A stretch of 44,282 nucleotides of DNA from Chlorobiaceae bacterium (GTDB lineage Bacteria; Bacteroidota; Chlorobiia; Chlorobiales; Chlorobiaceae): NCBI GenBank assembly GCA_013334975.1, contig JAAXWL010000002.1, forward strand, positions 1 to 44,282, given 5' to 3'. The position numbers and the translations under genes are program-made. The notes beneath the pieces are model-generated. The model was not told the DNA's origin and made no database searches. It saw only the letters and a program-made list of their open reading frames with translations. How positions within the stretch are numbered: the stretch's first letter is position 1; every line of letters begins with the position of its first letter. Positions 1-8,559 of the stretch are shown here, piece by piece.

Positions 1-290
1 CTGGCGTTTGCATGATGGAAATACCGGTTGACCAGATCTGAAAAATAAATTCGTCTTTGGCTGGATAAAATCGTACTATACAAGTCAATTATTTTGGTGT
101 GGTGATGATGCCAGGAAAGAGTATGGAAATCGGCATGGCCTTTCAAGGTCGTGTTTTTCCGCTGATTGTGTGATGGATCGATGGCAGGCTTTCCGCCTGT
201 TTTCAGTATTGATGCAAGACCGACCCCTCTTCATTTCTCTTCTTTTCAAGCGTTGCGACCACTGATGCCCCAGAAGGGGCTTTTTTAACA
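1..290. other. Intergenic / 5' leader upstream of the DEAD-box helicase
   Basis: I see no gene in this stretch. It holds two small stem-loops on the + strand. One is at 185-199 (CAGGC, 5-nt loop, GCCTG) followed by TTTT. The other is at 267-280, directly in front of the helicase, and is listed separately. Weak TTGACC (28-33) and TTGGCT (57-62) hexamers occur, but neither has a convincing -10 at the right distance, so no promoter is called. Confidence 0.5.
267..286 (+). terminator. Intrinsic terminator/attenuator just upstream of deaD
   Basis: GCCCC, loop AGAA, GGGGC, then six T. This is a compact rho-independent terminator ending only 22 nt before the helicase start at 309. It may end an upstream transcript, or act as an attenuator inside the helicase 5' leader. 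No upstream gene is visible in the window, which slightly favours a regulatory role. Confidence 0.7.
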
Positions 291-308
291 ATGACTCGGA
301 AGGAGATT

Positions 309-2312
309 ATGACTGAACAGCAAGAACAACAACCCTTGAATTTCCGCAGCCTGGCCCTGCCGGAATTTTTGCTTACGACGCTTGAGGCGGTAGGGTATGA
401 AACACCCACACCAATTCAGGCCAGTACCATACCGTTGCTTCTCGAAGGTCGCGATGTACTTGGTCAGGCACAGACCGGTACCGGCAAAACAGCAGCTTTT
501 GCGCTCCCTGTTCTGGCCAATATTGACCTTGATCGTGCTGAACCACAGGCATTGGTACTCGCTCCGACCAGGGAGCTGGCCATTCAGGTGGCAGAGGCTT
601 TTCATACCTATGCCGAGCAGATGCCCGGTTTCCACGTCCTTCCGATTTACGGCGGCCAGGATTACGGCGTACAGCTCCGTATGCTCAAGAGGGGTGTTCA
701 TGTGATTGTGGGGACTCCCGGCAGGGTGATGGATCACATGCGCAAGGGAACCCTGAACCTCGAACACCTGAAGTGCCTTGTGCTCGACGAGGCTGACGAG
801 ATGCTGCGCATGGGCTTTATTGATGACGTGGAATGGATTCTCGACCAGACACCCGAAGATCGTCAGGTCGCGCTCTTTTCGGCTACCATGCCGTCGCCTA
901 TTCTGCGTATCGCCCGCAAGCACCTGAAAGCGCCTGCAGAGATTACCATTCAGACCAAAACGACGACGGTTGAAACCATTCGTCAGCGTTACTGGATGGT
1001 TGGTGGTCACCACAAGCTCGATGCACTGACCCGTATTCTCGAGTTTGAACCGTTTGAGGGAATGCTGATTTTTGTGCGTACCAAAACCGAGACCGTGGCT
1101 CTGGCCGAAAAGCTTCAGGCTCGCGGTTATACTGCCGCTGCCCTGAATGGCGATATGGTTCAGGCTCAGCGTGAGCGTACCATCGAGCAGCTCAAGGATG
1201 CGACACTCAACATTGTTATCGCTACCGATGTGGCTGCACGAGGGCTCGATGTTGATCGTATCAGCCACGTCATCAACTACGATATTCCGACTGACACCGA
1301 ATCTTATGTTCACCGTATCGGCAGGACTGGCCGTGCCGGGCGCAGCGGTGAGGCCATTCTGTTTGTTTCGCCGAGGGAGCGAGGCCTGCTTTTCGCCATC
1401 GAACGAGCGACCCGCAAGCGTATCGACCTGATGGAGATGCCCTCGACTGAAATTATCAACGACAAGCGTATCTCGAAGTTCAAGCAGCGCATAGCCGATA
1501 CCATTGCCGCCGAAGACCTCGAATTCTACACCAGCCTCATCGGCCAATTCTGTCAGGAGCATGATGTCTCCGAACTTGAGGCTGCTGCCGCGCTGGCCAA
1601 ACTCATGCAGGGTGACACACCGTTTCTTCTTTCACCAAAGCCCGAGCGCGAGCAGTCTGCTCGACGGGATGATCGTGAGCCACGCCGCGACTCTTTCCGT
1701 GACGACAACCGCCAGGAGCGTGAACCACGCAGGCAGAGCAAAGGTGGCCTCTATTCCGACGAGAAGCGTGAGACCTACCGCATCGAAGTCGGCAAGGTTC
1801 ACGATGTCAAGCCGGGCAATATTGCCGGAGCGATAATCAACGAGATCGGTCTCGATCCCGAAGCGGTTGGCAAGATTGTCATCAACGACCAGTACAGCAC
1901 GGTTGAGCTTCCTTCCGGGATGCCGAACGATGTGTTCCAGGAGTTGAAGAAGGTCAGGGTTTGCGGACGCCAGCTCAGGGTCTCAAAAATGGACGAGCAT
2001 CAGGGTGGTTATGGCGAAAGGCATGACCGGGGATTCAGCGGTGATCGCGGTGGCAGCCGAGGATACGGAAGCGACCGTGGAGGTGATCGTAGCGGTGAGC
2101 GCGGCGGAGATCGTGGAGGCGACCGCGGTTACGGAAGCGATCGAGGCGGAAGTGACCGTGGAGGCGACCGCGGAAGTGACCGAGGCGGAGATCGCGGTTA
2201 TGGCGGCGACAGGAAGAAGGCTTTCAAAAAAAGCCCTGGCAGCAAGCCGAAATCGGACAGCTCCTTTTTTACCGGCTTCTCGGCGACCAAGAAGAAGCGC
2301 ATGAAAGATTGA
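309..2312 (+). CDS. deaD: DEAD-box ATP-dependent RNA helicase, DeaD/CsdA type
   Basis: 667-residue RNA helicase expected to unwind structured RNA during ribosome assembly and in the cold. All core motifs are visible: Q motif (GYETPTPIQ, from residue 29), AQTGTGKT, PTRELA, TPGR, DEAD, SAT, RGLDV and HRIGRTGR. After the two RecA-like domains comes a CsdA/DbpA-like RNA-binding domain (about residues 490-570). A low-complexity Gly-Asp-Arg-Ser tail follows (about 580-645, repeated SDRGG/GDRGYG units), then a Lys-rich end. Start choice: an ATG at 291 is in frame but lies right behind the terminator hairpin, while the ATG at 309 has AAGGAG at 300-305. The strong terminator in the leader suggests transcriptional control. 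The family is certain; the exact paralogue name is less so. Confidence 0.93.
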   Translation: MTEQQEQQPLNFRSLALPEFLLTTLEAVGYETPTPIQASTIPLLLEGRDVLGQAQTGTGKTAAFALPVLANIDLDRAEPQALVLAPTRELAIQVAEAFHTYAEQMPGFHVLPIYGGQDYGVQLRMLKRGVHVIVGTPGRVMDHMRKGTLNLEHLKCLVLDEADEMLRMGFIDDVEWILDQTPEDRQVALFSATMPSPILRIARKHLKAPAEITIQTKTTTVETIRQRYWMVGGHHKLDALTRILEFEPFEGMLIFVRTKTETVALAEKLQARGYTAAALNGDMVQAQRERTIEQLKDATLNIVIATDVAARGLDVDRISHVINYDIPTDTESYVHRIGRTGRAGRSGEAILFVSPRERGLLFAIERATRKRIDLMEMPSTEIINDKRISKFKQRIADTIAAEDLEFYTSLIGQFCQEHDVSELEAAAALAKLMQGDTPFLLSPKPEREQSARRDDREPRRDSFRDDNRQEREPRRQSKGGLYSDEKRETYRIEVGKVHDVKPGNIAGAIINEIGLDPEAVGKIVINDQYSTVELPSGMPNDVFQELKKVRVCGRQLRVSKMDEHQGGYGERHDRGFSGDRGGSRGYGSDRGGDRSGERGGDRGGDRGYGSDRGGSDRGGDRGSDRGGDRGYGGDRKKAFKKSPGSKPKSDSSFFTGFSATKKKRMKD

Positions 2313-2337
2313 GAGCAGTCTTTCGATAAGTGACCTA

Positions 2338-2371
2338 AAGCCTGACGCGCCCCCTTCGCATCAGGCTTTTT
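2338..2371 (+). terminator. Rho-independent terminator after deaD
   Basis: AGCCTGA (2339-2345) pairs with TCAGGCT (2361-2367) and is followed by a short T run. It lies 26 nt after the helicase stop codon. Confidence 0.8.
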
Positions 2372-2462
2372 GCATTTCACTTCTCAGCGCCTACATTGAT
2401 GCTGGGAGCCTTGCCTGTGCAATCTGCCGGTAATCCGGTTCATGAAAAAAGGAGCGTATGCT

Positions 2463-3896
2463 ATGGAAATCGAATTCTACGGGGCGACACGAAGGGTGAC
2501 CGGTTCCTGCCATATTCTCAGGGCGGCAGGATATACGGTGCTGCTCGATTGCGGGCTGGTACAGGGGAGCCGTGAGATGGAGGCGCTGAACCGAGAGCCC
2601 TTTCCGTTTGATCCGGCAACGATCGACGCCGTAGTGCTCAGTCACGGTCATATCGATCACTCGGGTCGTCTGCCTCACCTGGTGAACCTCGGGTTCAGGG
2701 GTACGATTCACACTCATCATACAACCATTGAGTTGTGTCGGATACTGCTGAAGGACTCCGCCTCCCTTGCCGAAAATGACGCCCGGTACCGGCAACGGCA
2801 TGGAGAGCCAGATGCCGAGCCGCTCTACACGGTTGAGGAGGCGATGCGTTGCGTCAGGCAGATGAAGGGGTTGCGGTATGGTGAGCGGTTGGAGTTTTTG
2901 CCTGGCATCTCGGTGACGCTCGGCGACGCCGGCCATATTCTCGGCTCGGCTTTTGTCAGGCTGGAGATTACTGAAGGAGCGCTTACCCGAACACTTGTTT
3001 TCAGCGGGGATCTCGGTCAGTTTGACTCACCGATTCTGAATGATCCTGAAGCTCTCGGAAGCGCCGATGTGCTCCTTGTGGAGAGCACCTACGGCGATCG
3101 GCTGCACAAGGATTTCGAAAGTACCGTAGCCGAAATCGGCCAGATCATTGAAACCTCATGTCGAGATTGTGGTAACATCCTTTTTCCCTCCTTTTCGATA
3201 GGGCGGAGTCAGGAGTTGCTCTATCTGTTCGGCCAGCATTATGAGGAGTGGGGACTGGACAAGTGGGCGGTGTTTCTCGACAGCCCGATGGCCATAGAGG
3301 CGAGCCGCATCTACTGGCATCATGAAGAGCTGTGGGACCATGAGGCCCGGCTTTTCCGCCACAATCTCCGGCGAATGCCCCCCATTGACAACCTGCACCT
3401 GACCGGCAGGGTGGAGGAGTCGATGGCGATTAACGGGATGAAGCAGGGGGCGATCATCATCGCCGGTAGTGGCATGTGCAACGGTGGGCGTATCATTCAT
3501 CACCTGAAGCACAACATCGAGCGGCCTGAATGCCATATCATCATCAGCGGCTTCCAGGCTGAGGGGACGCTGGGCAGGGAGCTGGTCGAAAGAGGCAAGG
3601 AGGTCTGGCTGCACGGGCGTCGCTACCGTGTGCGTGCGCAACTGCATACCATCGGTGGCCTGTCGGCGCATGGTGACCGGAGCGACCTGGTGCGCTGGCT
3701 GAAGAGCCGGGAGGGAACCCCGAAAGTGATGATCGTGCATGGCGAGGAGGGCGCAAAGGAGTCGTTCAGGGGATTTCTGCACGGAGAACTCTCGCTTGAC
3801 GCCCTCATTCCGAAGCCAGGCGACCGGCTCGATCTTAAAACGTCCACGCTGTATCCGGCTGACGACGACATTGTTCATGAAAACCATAAAAAATGA
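2463..3896 (+). CDS. Metallo-beta-lactamase fold / beta-CASP RNA-processing type hydrolase
   Basis: 477-residue metallo-hydrolase of the beta-CASP group (RNA nuclease-like, related to CPSF73 and bacterial/archaeal RNA-specificity MBL proteins). The zinc-binding HGHIDH motif is at residues 61-66, followed by a GHILGSA histidine, FSGDLG aspartate and ESTYGDR. A beta-CASP insertion follows, and the MBL fold closes with GGLSAHGD near the C-terminus. Start: ATG 2463 has AAGGAG at 2449-2454; an in-frame ATG at 2442 would place that ribosome site inside the gene. The stop overlaps the next start (ATGA, 3893-3896), so the two genes are probably translationally coupled. Cytoplasmic; the RNA substrate cannot be read from the sequence. 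Confidence 0.88.
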   Translation: MEIEFYGATRRVTGSCHILRAAGYTVLLDCGLVQGSREMEALNREPFPFDPATIDAVVLSHGHIDHSGRLPHLVNLGFRGTIHTHHTTIELCRILLKDSASLAENDARYRQRHGEPDAEPLYTVEEAMRCVRQMKGLRYGERLEFLPGISVTLGDAGHILGSAFVRLEITEGALTRTLVFSGDLGQFDSPILNDPEALGSADVLLVESTYGDRLHKDFESTVAEIGQIIETSCRDCGNILFPSFSIGRSQELLYLFGQHYEEWGLDKWAVFLDSPMAIEASRIYWHHEELWDHEARLFRHNLRRMPPIDNLHLTGRVEESMAINGMKQGAIIIAGSGMCNGGRIIHHLKHNIERPECHIIISGFQAEGTLGRELVERGKEVWLHGRRYRVRAQLHTIGGLSAHGDRSDLVRWLKSREGTPKVMIVHGEEGAKESFRGFLHGELSLDALIPKPGDRLDLKTSTLYPADDDIVHENHKK

Positions 3897-4345
3897 CCAT
3901 CAAGACCATCAACGAACTTATTCCTCTTTTACAGACAGCTATCGGTCCGGTGATTCTAATCTCGGGAATTGGCCTGCTGCTTCTTACCATGACCAACCGG
4001 CTGGGTCGGACGATCGATCGGGCGCGGGAGTTACTTGACGAATATGACGAGCTTACAGAAGCTCAGAAATCCAAGATAGACCGGGAGATCGTGGTGCTCT
4101 GGAAGCGGGCCCACTATGTCAGGAACGCCATTCTTCTTGCAACGCTGACCTGCCTTGGCGCAGCTACGCTCATCATTCTGCTGTTTACGACGAGCCTTCT
4201 GCACATTGATTTGCCGCTGCTGGTTGAAACGATCTTCATTATCAGCATGTTGTGCCTGATTTCCTCACTCATCTTTTTTCTGCTCGACGTCAACATCACC
4301 CTCTCCGCATTACGCATCGAGCTGGAAGGGCACCGGAAACACTGA
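3893..4345 (+). CDS. DUF2721 family membrane protein
   Basis: 150-residue predicted inner-membrane protein with three hydrophobic segments (about residues 15-33, 75-100 and 108-132). A charged loop after the first contains the family-typical TNRLGRTIDRARELLDE stretch. This matches DUF2721 (unknown function) as I know it. The gene overlaps the preceding beta-CASP hydrolase by 4 nt, so the two are almost certainly co-transcribed. No function can be assigned beyond a possible membrane partner of that hydrolase. Confidence 0.8.
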   Translation: MTIKTINELIPLLQTAIGPVILISGIGLLLLTMTNRLGRTIDRARELLDEYDELTEAQKSKIDREIVVLWKRAHYVRNAILLATLTCLGAATLIILLFTTSLLHIDLPLLVETIFIISMLCLISSLIFFLLDVNITLSALRIELEGHRKH

Positions 4346-4655
4346 GAGTAATGGGTAATGGGTAAAGGATAACAAGCAAAGAACGCTGTTCTTCTCAGCG
4401 AAACAGAAACTCAATGATGAGCCCGCCAATCAGCGGCGATAGAAATTGAGGTCGTTATTGCATTGAATCGAGATTCCAAATGAAATCCGATTTGGATACC
4501 GATAAAAAAAAGGTGCTGGCACCTGAATTGTCCGGATCGGTATCGGTATCCAAATCGAAAAAAGAAGATCATGGTGCGTCAATAGTACATTATTTTTTTA
4601 GAGATGGATCAACAAGCAAAGAACGGCGTTCTTCTCAGTGAACCAGAAACTCGAT

Positions 4656-4693
4656 GAGTGACAGGTGACGAGTGACGAGTGACAAGTGACAAG
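4656..4693 (+). repeat. Heptamer array GTGACRA
   Basis: About five consecutive 7-bp units (GTGACAG, GTGACGA, GTGACGA, GTGACAA, GTGACAA) inside the second family A copy. The same heptamer reappears at 13024-13051. A related GTAATGG heptamer pair sits at about 4349-4366. Confidence 0.8.
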
Positions 4694-4727
4694 AAAATTC
4701 AGGAAGAATCGTTCTGATGCTCTTTCG

Positions 4728-4763
4728 TCCCATGAGTCCCATAGGCCCCATAAGTCCCATGTT
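4728..4763 (+). repeat. Nonamer array GTCCCATNN
   Basis: Four 9-bp units (GTCCCATGA, GTCCCATAG, GCCCCATAA, GTCCCATGT) within family A copy 2. The region has no coding character. Confidence 0.75.
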
Positions 4764-5204
4764 CATTACTTCGATTGACGTGAGAGGATGAGTGTAGAAT
4801 TGATAAATCGGTATCGAAATCGGTATCCAAATCGAAAAACGAAGATCTTGGTGCGTCAACAGTACATGAGTTTCTCAGGAATGGACAACAGGCAAAGAAC
4901 GCTGTTCTTCTCACTGAATCAGAACCTCATTGATCGAGTGAGATGGTTAACGGAGTCAGAAATTAAGTTCGGTATAGCATTGAATCGATATTCCAACTGA
5001 AATCCGATACCGATTTGGATACCGAAAAAAAGGTGCTGGCAGGTGAATTGTCCAAATCGGTATCGAAATCGGTATCCAGATCGAAAAAAGAAAGTCAGAG
5101 TACGTCAACAGTACATTGGTTTCTCAGGAAATCTGATGTGTCATGACCTGTCGTGACACATCAGCCATACCTGTACAAAAACCTCTTCTCATCACTATCA
5201 ATTA

Positions 5205-5783
5205 TCAATTACCCTTCTTCTTGTACGTGCCGATGAGCACGGCCTCGCCGATGACGTGACCTTTCATGGCGGCTTCGAGATCGGCTTTCAGCGGTGAGAG
5301 CATCGCTTCGAGAACGGTATCGAGTGCATAGAGTTTGTGGAAGTAGCGATGGGTGCCGATGGGCGGGCAGGGTCCTCCGTAACCGCCACGGTTCCAGCTG
5401 CTCAATCCTTCCTGCATTCCGGCTTCGGTTGGCTGGTTTCCGGCGCCCTCTTCGAGTCCCGGTTTTAGCGGTGGAATATTGTACAATACCCAGTGAACCC
5501 AGGTGAATTTCGGTGCGGCGGGGTCTGGCGCGTCCGGATCATCTACGATGAGCACAAGGCTTTTTGTGCCTTTGGGAAGGTTCTTCCAGCCAAGAGGAGG
5601 AGAGACGTTTTTGCCTTCACAAGTATGGATCACCGGGATGGAACCCATGTTCTCGAACGCCGGAGAACTGATCCGGAAGGGAAGGGTTGACCCTTTTTGG
5701 CCAGCAATGAGCGAAGCAGGCATGAACATCACCAAAGTCAGTAGTGCTGTCAGTGTTTTCTGGAGTTTTGCCGGTAGGTTCAT
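5205..5783 (-). CDS. YbhB/YbcL-type PEBP (Raf-kinase-inhibitor-like) protein, exported
   Basis: 192-residue phosphatidylethanolamine-binding-protein fold. Residues 1-28 look like a signal peptide (basic start, hydrophobic LTALLTLVMFMPASLIA), so it is probably periplasmic. Family signatures are visible: VDDPDAPD, the FTWVHWVLYNIPP stretch, GPCPPIGTHRYFHKLYALD and a TY-Lys-rich end. Bacterial members have no firmly established biochemical role. The gene stands alone between two repeat regions, and no strong ribosome site precedes the ATG. Confidence 0.88.
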   Translation of the reverse strand: MNLPAKLQKTLTALLTLVMFMPASLIAGQKGSTLPFRISSPAFENMGSIPVIHTCEGKNVSPPLGWKNLPKGTKSLVLIVDDPDAPDPAAPKFTWVHWVLYNIPPLKPGLEEGAGNQPTEAGMQEGLSSWNRGGYGGPCPPIGTHRYFHKLYALDTVLEAMLSPLKADLEAAMKGHVIGEAVLIGTYKKKGN

Positions 5784-5921
5784 GAGAACGACAGGTTGAG
5801 GTTTTCGGGTTTCTGTTTGCTGCTCTCTCTGGAGGGCTTTTTTTGTTGAAACACTTACTGTGGGCTATTGGTTCTCTGGTTTGACAGTGAGCGAACGGTG
5901 CAATGGATGAGCCCAATGAAG

Positions 5922-6194
5922 TGTCGCGTCAACGGTAAATAGTCGAAATTTCCTTTCTCATCGAAATCGGTATCCAAATCGGTATCGGTATCGAGTTTCA
6001 CTTAAAAGAGGCTTATATAACTCACCGGGTATTGTGGTTTTTTGTGATAACCAGTTAATAATTAAACAGATACAGATATACGCTGGTTTTCTGTTTTTAG
6101 AACATAAATCGATTTCGATACCGATTTCGATCTGGATCTGGATCTGGATAAATCAATGCACCTAAATACACGCCATTATAAGCTTGACGCGACA
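5922..6194 (-). mobile_element. MITE-like repeat element, copy 1
   Basis: Perfect 11-bp inverted ends TGTCGCGTCAA (5922-5932) and TTGACGCGACA (6184-6194) enclose 251 bp. On the minus strand it reads: left end, TATAAT (6180-6175), hexamer tract (6150-6108, including three CAGATC units), an AT-rich middle, hexamer tract (5994-5960), AAAGGAAATTTCGACTAT (5956-5939), right end. The same order is found at 33009-33264, 34297-34570 and 36489-36735. No open reading frame or transposase is inside, and I found no clear target-site duplication. It occupies most of the 5784-6305 gap. Confidence 0.75.
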
Positions 6195-6275
6195 ATAGGC
6201 GGGGCAATGCTTGAGCCCTTGGGGATGATAAAGGGGTGAGTTGTGAAACATGAATTATGAATGGCGAACACTGGT

Positions 6276-6302
6276 GTCCACAACGTCCGTTCCGTCCACA
6301 CG
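6276..6302 (+). repeat. Nonamer array GTCCACNNN
   Basis: Three 9-bp units (GTCCACAAC, GTCCGTTCC, GTCCACACG) just beyond the xerD stop. The same unit recurs three times at 13145-13171. Confidence 0.7.
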
Positions 6303-6305
6303 TTA

Positions 6306-7223
6306 CTATCCTCTCGGGTGAAATGTTCTGTGTACCTCCTTGATGAACGTGCGATCGATATGGGTGTATATCTGGGTGGCGATGATGGAGCTGTGGCCGA
6401 GCATCTCCTGCACGGCTCGCAGATCGGCCCCTCCTTCGAGCAGGTGTGTGGCGAAAGAGTGGCGGAAGGTGTGCGGGCTGATCGGTTTTTCGATGCCGGC
6501 GATGATGGCGTATTGCCGGACGATGTTCCATGCGGCCATGCGTGAAAGTCCTCCCCCTCGAGAGTTCAGAAAGATGATATCCTTCGATGTCGGTCGTGCC
6601 ATTTGGGGACGAAGCTCTTCGAGGTATCGTTTCATCCATGAAGAGGCGGCCTGTCCAACAGGCACCAGTCGCTCTTTTGAGCCTTTGCCGAAAACCCTCA
6701 CGAATCCATCGTCCAGATGCAGGTTCTGGCGACTAATGCTGGTCAGTTCGCTGACCCTGACGCCTGTCGCGTAGAGGAGTTCGAGCATGGCTTTGTCGCG
6801 CAGCATGAAGCTGCTGGCCGGGTGCCTCCTGAGCGGCGCTTCCAGGAGACTCGTCATCTCTTCGACCGAAAGCACGGAGGGGAGGTAGCGAGCCTGCCGG
6901 GGTTGCCGGATGTTTTCGGCGGGATTGCTTTTCGAGAGTCGTTCGGTCAGGAGGAACTTGTGAAACGACCGGATGGCCGAAATATTCCGTGCGACCGAAC
7001 TGGCTTCAAGACCGGTTTCATGGAGCTCCCGGATGAACTTCCTGATCTCCTCCGGCGCTACATCACCGGTACTGATACCAAGTTCATGGAGTCGGGAAAG
7101 GTAGCGGCCAAGGTCGTTCAGGTAAGAGACTCTGGTATTGCCTGAAAAATTTCGCTCGATGGTCAGATAGTTCAGAAAGGTTTCGAGCTCGCTGCGCCAG
7201 GGGTCATCGGGTTCCTGCACCAT
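6306..7223 (-). CDS. xerD: Tyrosine recombinase XerC/XerD family
   Basis: 305-residue site-specific recombinase, the usual length for XerC/D, which resolve chromosome dimers at dif. It has an N-terminal SAM-like core-binding domain (about residues 8-100) and a C-terminal catalytic domain. All catalytic residues are present: Arg156 (TGVRVSEL), Lys in GKGSKER (180-185), His251 and Arg254 (HTFRHS), His277 (LGHSS) and Tyr286 (QIYTHI). The reading frame is open upstream to 7640, but ATG 7223 has a good GGAGG just before it and matches the family N-terminus. It overlaps the end of rsmB by 20 nt, implying co-transcription. It could be xerC rather than xerD. No dif site was found nearby. Confidence 0.9.
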   Translation of the reverse strand: MVQEPDDPWRSELETFLNYLTIERNFSGNTRVSYLNDLGRYLSRLHELGISTGDVAPEEIRKFIRELHETGLEASSVARNISAIRSFHKFLLTERLSKSNPAENIRQPRQARYLPSVLSVEEMTSLLEAPLRRHPASSFMLRDKAMLELLYATGVRVSELTSISRQNLHLDDGFVRVFGKGSKERLVPVGQAASSWMKRYLEELRPQMARPTSKDIIFLNSRGGGLSRMAAWNIVRQYAIIAGIEKPISPHTFRHSFATHLLEGGADLRAVQEMLGHSSIIATQIYTHIDRTFIKEVHRTFHPRG

Positions 7224-8511
7224 CACCCCTCCGTTCTCTGCGGAATCGCACGGCAAAGCCGCCATCGAAACCAACACGCGAGCCTGGCAGGGTGAGCTGA
7301 GATCGTTCTGCAACAAATTCCGGATGACGTTGCAGAAAAGCATCGGCCTGAAGCTCGTTCTCCTCCGTTTCGACCGAACAGGTCGCGTAAACCAGGATGC
7401 CTCCGGGGCGAAGCAGGGTGGCGGCGCGGTCCAGCAGGGTTGCCTGAAGGGTGGTGAGTTCCCGGAGTTTTTCAGGAGTGGTTCTCCATCGCAGCTCGGC
7501 TCGTCGTCCGAGAGCACCCGTGCCGGTGCATGGAGCATCAAGCAGGATGGTGTCGGGTGAGCACCCCGGATCGAACGTGAGTGCGTCGCCTTCCTGAGGT
7601 TCGATGATGGTGGCGCCGAGAGTTGCCGCGTTCGAGGCAATGCGTGTTACTTTTGCCGCCGTGCGGTCCAGGGCGATAAGGCGTCCCCGGTTCTGCATCA
7701 GTTCGGCCATGAAGGTCGATTTGCCACCCGGTGCGGCGCAAAGGTCCAGGACGGTGTTTCCCGGTTCAGGTGCGGCCAGAAGGCAGGCAACTCCCTGGGT
7801 CGGGTTCTGGACGCTGACCAGCCCCTCCTTGATGAGCGGTTCTATCCGGGCGAACTCCTTCGAGAAGAAAAAGCGGTTGAGACCGTCATCACCGGCGACC
7901 GTTTTGGCATCCGAAAGAAAAGGCAAAGCCAGGAGCGTTTCGGGATTGGTTTTGAGCAGATTGATCCTGTAACCGGTGGCGGCCGGAAGGTTGGCGTGCG
8001 CAACCATTTTTTCGGCGCTTTCCGGGCCGTAATATGAGATCCAGCGGGTGATGAGCCACTCCGGGAAGGAGTAGAGGATCGACAGGCGTGCTGTTTTGGG
8101 CATCGAGGCTGTCCACTCTCCGAGATTGACCGTTTCCGGCGATATTTTGCGCAAAAGTGCGTTTACCAGACGTGAAAGATGTTCGCCTTTGTATTTGCGG
8201 GCCAGCTTAACCGATTCGTTGACCGTTGCAGCACGGGGCACACGATCCAGGTGCAACAACTGGTAGACTCCGAGGCGAAGGATATGTTTGAGGATTATGG
8301 CCGCTTTTTCGTAATCGTGCTGGTAGAAACGGCTGATGATAAAGTCGCATTGGAGGCGGTATTTCAGCGTACCGGTGACCAGCTCCTTTGCGAGTGCACG
8401 GTCTTTGCGTTCGAGCCCGGAGTGTTCGAGCAACCGGTTCAGAAGCTCTTCCGATTTGCGCCTGTCGTCGAGTTCGACAAGGACGCGGAGTGCGATTTCA
8501 CGTGCGGTCAT
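7204..8511 (-). CDS. rsmB: 16S rRNA (cytosine-C5)-methyltransferase RsmB
   Basis: 435-residue SAM-dependent methyltransferase expected to make m5C967 in 16S rRNA. It has an N-terminal NusB-like RNA-binding domain (about residues 1-130) and a C-terminal Rossmann methyltransferase domain. SAM motif DLCAAPGGKS is at 256-265. The two catalytic cysteines are Cys328 (DAPCTGTG, motif IV) and Cys378 (YATCSVETEEN, motif VI). Full length for the family. It is the first gene of a short operon, with xerD overlapping its 3' end, and is divergent from the riboswitch-controlled met genes. Confidence 0.93.
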   Translation of the reverse strand: MTAREIALRVLVELDDRRKSEELLNRLLEHSGLERKDRALAKELVTGTLKYRLQCDFIISRFYQHDYEKAAIILKHILRLGVYQLLHLDRVPRAATVNESVKLARKYKGEHLSRLVNALLRKISPETVNLGEWTASMPKTARLSILYSFPEWLITRWISYYGPESAEKMVAHANLPAATGYRINLLKTNPETLLALPFLSDAKTVAGDDGLNRFFFSKEFARIEPLIKEGLVSVQNPTQGVACLLAAPEPGNTVLDLCAAPGGKSTFMAELMQNRGRLIALDRTAAKVTRIASNAATLGATIIEPQEGDALTFDPGCSPDTILLDAPCTGTGALGRRAELRWRTTPEKLRELTTLQATLLDRAATLLRPGGILVYATCSVETEENELQADAFLQRHPEFVAERSQLTLPGSRVGFDGGFAVRFRRERRGDGAGTR

Positions 8512-8559
8512 GGGTGATGGTATAAAGCTGTATTATTCCCGGATAGAAGTGGCAAGGCC

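Larger units (their letters stand above)
4371..5145. repeat. Three diverged tandem copies of a ~250 bp repeat (family A)
   Basis: Copies begin at 4371, 4611 and 4887, each with AACARGCAAAGAACG followed by GTTCTTCTCA; AGAAC-GTTCT forms a small stem. Copies 1 and 3 continue through a GATTTGGATACCGA tract, a run of A, GGTGCTGGCA, then an inverted GGTATC/AAATCG tract. All three end near CGTCAA-(T/C)AGTACAT. In copy 1 the arms 4488-4503 and 4542-4557 are exact 16-bp inverted repeats around an inner AGGTGC-TG-GCACCT hairpin (4511-4524). In copy 2 the left half is replaced by heptamer and nonamer arrays. No gene is seen in 4346-5204. Confidence 0.8.

Noticed and set aside
285-1562. 425-codon open frame on the minus strand opposite deaD
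   Set aside because: It is antisense to a clear helicase, has no recognisable domain, and its length follows from codon bias of the sense gene.
4480-5090. Possible CRISPR array from the repeated GGTATC/AAATC units
   Set aside because: Units are 6 bp, directly joined and of both orientations, with no unique spacers and no cas genes nearby.
5900-6320. dif site near xerD
   Set aside because: No 28-bp sequence with XerC/XerD-like half sites was visible; the inverted repeats there belong to the MITE-like element.
6097-6639. 180-codon frame overlapping xerD and MITE-like copy 1
   Set aside because: Its C-terminal DPDPDRNRYRNR stretch is simply the hexamer tract translated; the rest is antisense or out of frame.
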